Source of the DNA: Reclinomonas americana ATCC 50394
Lineage: Eukaryota; Jakobida; Jakobea; Jakobida
Assembly (NCBI GenBank): GCA_048213135.1
Contig: PS015329.1
Location: 1 to 47,132, forward strand
DNA: 47,132 bases
Reading direction: 5' to 3'
In this document: piece by piece, positions 43,571-47,132 of the stretch
Numbering within the stretch: the first letter of the stretch is position 1
Layout: every line of letters begins with the position of its first letter
The notes under the pieces: model-generated
The model's input: only the letters and a program-made list of their open reading frames with translations
Told to the model about the DNA's origin: nothing
Database searches by the model: none
Made by a program: the position numbers and the translations under genes

Positions 43571-43709
43571 AGGTGAAGGAAAGCGTGAATCCTACGTGGT
43601 GTGCTGCTCGCAATTCCAACGATACGAGCTCGCTACGTCGCATCTCTCTTGCACTGCATCTGCATGCACCGAAGCTCTCCAGTCGGGGAGTCGGAGACGT
43701 CAGGCTCTT

Positions 43710-43861
43710 GACTTCACCTTCACTCCCCGACGGCACTCCCCGACGGCACACCCCTCGACCTCTACGGTAACCCACTCTGCCACCGCCAACACCCTCCCCT
43801 CACCGACTTCCACTGGAGCACCCCTCTGGCCTCGCTGATCGTCTGCCTCCTCTGCTTCGTT
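43710..43861 (+). pseudogene. Decayed partial copy of TLCD4-like exon 1
   Basis: About 150 bp match 44168-44334 at high identity (CACACCCCTCGACCTCTACG, GGTAACCCACTCTGCCACCG and CTGATCGTCTGCCTCCTCTG are shared) but lack about 20-35 nt around the GAATTTTTGG segment. The 5' end carries a local CACTCCCCGACGG duplication that puts it out of frame. Similarity stops at TGCTTCGT. It lies 140 nt after the kinase stop and 290 nt before the intact gene: a tandem partial duplication with decay. An alternative first exon is less likely because the frame is broken. Confidence 0.8.
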
Positions 43862-44153
43862 CAAAGAAAAAACCAAATGCAAGTCGGAAATTCTTTCTTC
43901 TCTGCAAACGAGCGCTGTGTTGCTGCATGTGTGCCGTTATGTCACATGGTGGCCGTGACTGAGAGACAGCAAGCAAACGTCGCACGTGCAGGACAACTCC
44001 ATTTCTCACTCCATACCAGGTGAGCTCATCGCGCTCTCTCTGCCTCTGCGTGCATGTGAAGACACACTTGGTAGCCACACGCGCACAAAGAACACACATC
44101 GCACAATGGCAGTTGCATCTCTATTTTAACTTTTCGCGCCCTCACACACACAG

Positions 44154-45677
44154 ATGACTGCCTTTGAGTTCACTCCCCGCGGCGCCACCACCGCCGACGG
44201 CACACCCCTCGACCTCTACGGTAACCCACTCTGCCACCGCCAACACCCTCCCCTCCTGGAATTTTTGGTCAACTGCATCCACCTGCACTGGAGCACCCCA
44301 CTGGCCTCGCTGATCGTCTGCCTCCTCTGCTTCGTGGTGGAATCCATCGGCCGCACGCTCTCCGCGCGCTACTCTCGCGTGTATCGCACACTGCCGGAGG
44401 ACGAGCGGTTGCGGTGGACCAACAAGATTGTGTCGGTGGTGCATGCGACGATTGTGGCGCTCATTGCCGGCTACCTGCTGTGCACGGATCGTGGCATCAC
44501 CGAGTACTTTTCGTTTGGGCACTCTTATGCGACTGAGTTGCTGTTTCAGGCCTCCTCTGGCTACATGATCTACGATATCGTTGTGAGTCTGGTCAATGTG
44601 CCGAAGCTTGGGTTTTGGCCGTCGATGATTGCGCATCATTTGGCCACGTGGACCGGGTTGTTTTTTTGCAGTGTGAGTGGAGGGGAAGGGAGGGGAAGGG
44701 GAAGGGGGGTGGGGGAAGAGGGGGAAGGGATTGAGGGCAAGGAGGCAAAGAGGGAAGGGATGGAGAAGGAAAGGGAGTTGAGAGGGGAGAAAGAGGTGAA
44801 GCATTTGCGGGGGCAGTGAGCGAGGAAGAAGGCGCGTCAATGAGTGCGTTTTTGAGTCTGAATGAGACAGAATGCACGAGAGAGAGAGAAGGGATGGGAA
44901 CCGGGACGGAGGCAGAGAGTGAACGAGAGAGATGAGGAGAGCGAGAGTGAGACGTTGGGTAGTGGGAAGAGAGATGAGAGGATGAGTAAGAAGATGAATC
45001 AAGGGCTGTCCAAAGTTTGAGAGATTATCTAGGCTAGACACTGGGAGAGGAAATGAAATGAACAGCGGCAGTTGTTTCTGACGCGAATAGCAAGCGTGGG
45101 AGGGAAGAGGGAGAGAATTGTGAGGAAGTAGTTTGTGCTTGACTTGGAGGGCGAGGAATGTGTGAGAGAACGATGCAAATGATTTATTGACTGAGTGGGT
45201 GTGGCTTGCTGAAGAGCGCTCGAGCTCACGGCTATTGTTGAGATGGCGAGCGAGAGAGAAGAGGTGAGGTGAGAGAAGAAAATGCGAGAGAGAGAGAGAG
45301 AGAGGGAGTGAGAATGAGCCCAAGGCAATTGCAGAGACGATGGACAAAATAAGGAAGAAAGAGAAGGCGGAGAAGGAAGTGAGAGTGAGAGAGACACACA
45401 CTGAGAGCGGGAGAGTGCGGGGACCAGCTGCGTTGACTTTTGTGAGGAAAGGAAATTCGAGGGAGTGAGAGCGTGAGAAGGACAACGAGACAAGGAAACT
45501 CGAAGGGAGGCGAGATGTAACCGAAGAGCTGACATCTGGTGCTTAAACAACAAGCGAGGGAGGGAGGAAGGGGGAAGACCAAGTGAAGAAATGAGAGAGC
45601 GGCTCGGAGGAATGTGGCCAAGTTGATTCGGAGTTGAGACAACTGACAGAGAAGTAATTGAGAAGAAGGGTTGTGCT

Positions 45678-45717
<40 letters not shown>

Positions 45718-46824
45718 GACTTGGTGGTGTTATCTGTCCTTGCAGTCCTATTTCCCTTTCCCCCTCTCTACTCCCTTCTCCTTGATTGTAGCCCATCCTT
45801 TTCACTTCTCTTTCCTTCCACCCTTCCTCCAGAGAGAGAGGGGGGAGACAGACACTGAGAGAGAGAGAGAGAGGCCTCAGTGGTTTTAACCCTCCTCGCA
45901 GTCATATTTCCCTTTCCCCCTCTCTCCTCTCCCTTCCCCTTAATCATTGCCCATCCTTCTCACCTTCCACCCTTCCCCCAGAGAGAGAGGAAGAGGGAGA
46001 CAGAAACTGAGAGAGAGAGAGAGGCCTCTTTGGTGTTGTCCTCCTCATTTTCCTTACCCCCTCTCGTTGACTCTTGCCCATCCTTCTCACTCCCTTCCCC
46101 CTTCCCTCTTCCCCCTTCCNNNNNNNNNNNNNNNNNNNNNNNNNNNNNNNNNNNNNNNNNNNNNNNNNNNNNNNNNNNNNNNNNNNNNNNNNNNNNNNNN
46201 NNNNNNNNNNNNNNNNNNNNNNNNNNNNNNNNNNNNNNNNNNNNNNNNNNNNNNNNNNNNNNNNNNNNNNNNNNNNNNNNNNNNNNNNNNNNNNNNNNNN
46301 NNTCCCCTTATCTCCCCCTTCCCTTCCCCTTTCCACAGACGTACCGCATCGGCATGAAAACCACCACCGCCTTCCTCTTCACGGAGATCTCCACACCCTT
46401 CATGCAACTCCGCTGGTTCATGGACAAGATGGGCATGTCGCGCAAGGACACCCTCTTCTACATCAACGGCCTGCTGGCCATTGTCGTCTTTTTCATTGTG
46501 CGCGTGCTGGGCTCGTTCTGGTTGATCTACGAGATCTTGTTGAACACGTACGAGTGGATCTCGGAGCCGGTGTATGTGTTGTTCCCCACGTTTGTGCCGG
46601 TGACGCTGGCGATTCTCAACACGTACTGGTGAGCGTTTTTTTTAGGGGAAAGAGGTTGGCGCTATTCTATGTACTAATGTGGAGGAGTGACCAGGTTCCG
46701 CATCATTATCAAGATGGCGTTCAAGAGTCAGAAGGATGCGAAGGGCAAGGGCAAGGGCGAGAAGGTGGTGACGGGGGGTGGTGCGGAGGAGGAGAAGCCG
46801 GGTGACACGAAGAAGTCCAAGTGA
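44154..46824 (+). CDS. TLC-domain (TLCD4/TMEM56-like) multispanning membrane protein
   Basis: Exons 44154-44672, 46339-46628 and 46695-46824 give 312 aa plus TGA. The TLC (TRAM/LAG1/CLN8) family comprises ER or plasma-membrane proteins with lipid-related roles; TLCD4 itself is poorly characterised. Visible: hydrophobic segments at about 35-60, 90-115, 125-150, 155-175, 180-200, 220-245 and 255-285; the paired histidines in IAHHLATWTG (161-162), typical of TLC domains; and the TLCD-type stretch EISTPFMQLRWFM followed by FYINGLLAIVVFF. The last exon adds a charged tail ending DTKKSK, which fits a C-terminal KKxx ER-retrieval signal. ATG 44154 follows an ordinary upstream region and precedes an N-terminus shared with the partial copy upstream. 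The 1.67-kb first intron contains minisatellites and a gap. Confidence 0.88.
44673..46338 (+). repeat. TLCD4-like intron 1 with minisatellite of about 150 bp and gap
   Basis: The donor side is GGGGAAGGGAGGGGAAGG; the acceptor side is CCCCCTTCCCTTCCCCTTTC, complementary to it. From about 45695 to 46119 a unit recurs three times: (GA)n, GG(A/C)CT, GGTGTT or GGTTTT, TTTCCCTTTCCCCCTCTC, GCCCATCCTT(T/C)TCAC, then AGAGAGAGG and GAGACAGA. The gap at 46120-46302 interrupts the third copy. Confidence 0.85.
46120..46302. other. Assembly gap (183 N)
   Basis: Run of N between CCCCCTTCC and TCCCCTTATC, in the pyrimidine tract of TLCD4-like intron 1. Confidence 0.99.
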
Positions 46825-47132
46825 GCGATGAGTGAAGGAGGAGGTGTGGGAGAGACGAGGGGAAGGGGGGAAGGGGAAGGGGAGTGAGGAGAAGTGGAAA
46901 AGTGCAAACTGCAAAATGGTTGGCGACGCACTCTCCGCAACTGCATGGTTGAACAGTGGATTTGACGCACGGGCAACTGCACAGACAAACGTGAAGCGGA
47001 CTCGTGTCAACCTGTGGTGCATGGCCGTTTTCCACGATAGCGTCGTCGCGACATGGTCATTGTCGGCAAGGGATTCGAAACCGTTTATCGCATTATTGGA
47101 TTGTTCTCGTGGTGCATGAAGCGTTTTGTTTC
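46825..47132. other. 3' flank of the TLCD4-like gene, nothing recognised
   Basis: A GGGGAAGGGG tract (46855-46885) is followed by about 240 nt of ordinary sequence up to the window end. A plus-strand frame runs to 47119 but shows no domain or motif. It may be the start of the next gene or plain intergenic DNA. Confidence 0.4.

Noticed and set aside
1-46119. Long Ser/Leu- or Arg/Glu-rich open frames across CT/GA tracts and N runs
   Set aside because: They are translations of dinucleotide repeats or gaps, appear in several frames on both strands, and show no domains.
256-46824. Bacterial or contaminant origin because of M32 and NACHT-WD40-pentapeptide proteins
   Set aside because: Spliceosomal introns with consistent phases run through the M32 gene and its neighbours, so the contig is nuclear; only the origin of individual genes stays open.
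46832-47119. Plus-strand frame at the right edge
   Set aside because: Partly a GGGGAAGG tract and otherwise without motif; cannot be separated from chance with the window ending here.

Overview
The window is nuclear DNA of a eukaryote, most likely a free-living protist of unknown group. It has spliceosomal introns in every gene, eukaryote-specific families (a NOL11-like rRNA-processing factor, a WDR20-like protein, a TLC-domain membrane protein), AATAAA signals, CT/GA microsatellites everywhere and 11 runs of N (about 4.4 kb). The taxon cannot be read from the sequence. Most stops are TGA and the standard code works throughout, apart from one in-frame TAG near 20525. All gene models were assembled by hand from protein similarity, GT/AG sites and phase checks.

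Layout, left to right. 256-3617 (+): 3' part of a leucine-rich-repeat membrane protein, one 24-residue repeat per 72-nt exon. 3888-15140 (-): NOL11-like tUTP subunit, at least 13 exons. 15683-20100 (+): a STAND/NLR-like protein with a ubiquitin-like start, HEPN-like region, NACHT ATPase, pentapeptide repeats, 12 WD40 repeats and a C-terminal CaaX box. 20293-20739 (-): small PPPDE/DeSI-like gene or pseudogene with one internal TAG. 20852-21352: imperfect inverted repeat. 21717-30382 (-): complete 14-exon M32 carboxypeptidase, 508 aa. 30600-31680: telomere-like repeats around a gap. 31875-39508 (-): complete 10-exon WDR20-like protein, 520 aa. 40963-43570 (+): ankyrin/coiled-coil/protein-kinase gene, about 637 aa. 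43710-43861: decayed partial copy of the next gene's first exon. 44154-46824 (+): TLCD4-like multispanning membrane protein, 312 aa.

Four genes are housekeeping-type (rRNA processing, peptide turnover, deubiquitinase cofactor, membrane lipid/TLC). Interleaved with them are three receptor-like genes (LRR-TM, NLR-like, ankyrin-kinase) whose repeat domains look recently amplified. No operon-like co-function is implied. The NLR-like gene is divergent from NOL11 across about 540 bp.

Gene structure is itself notable. Introns fall into a tight 55-80 nt class and a 190-1900 nt class inflated with CT/GA tracts and minisatellites. Many long introns start with a polypurine tract and end with a complementary polypyrimidine tract. 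A GTTGCG 5' splice site recurs in three genes.
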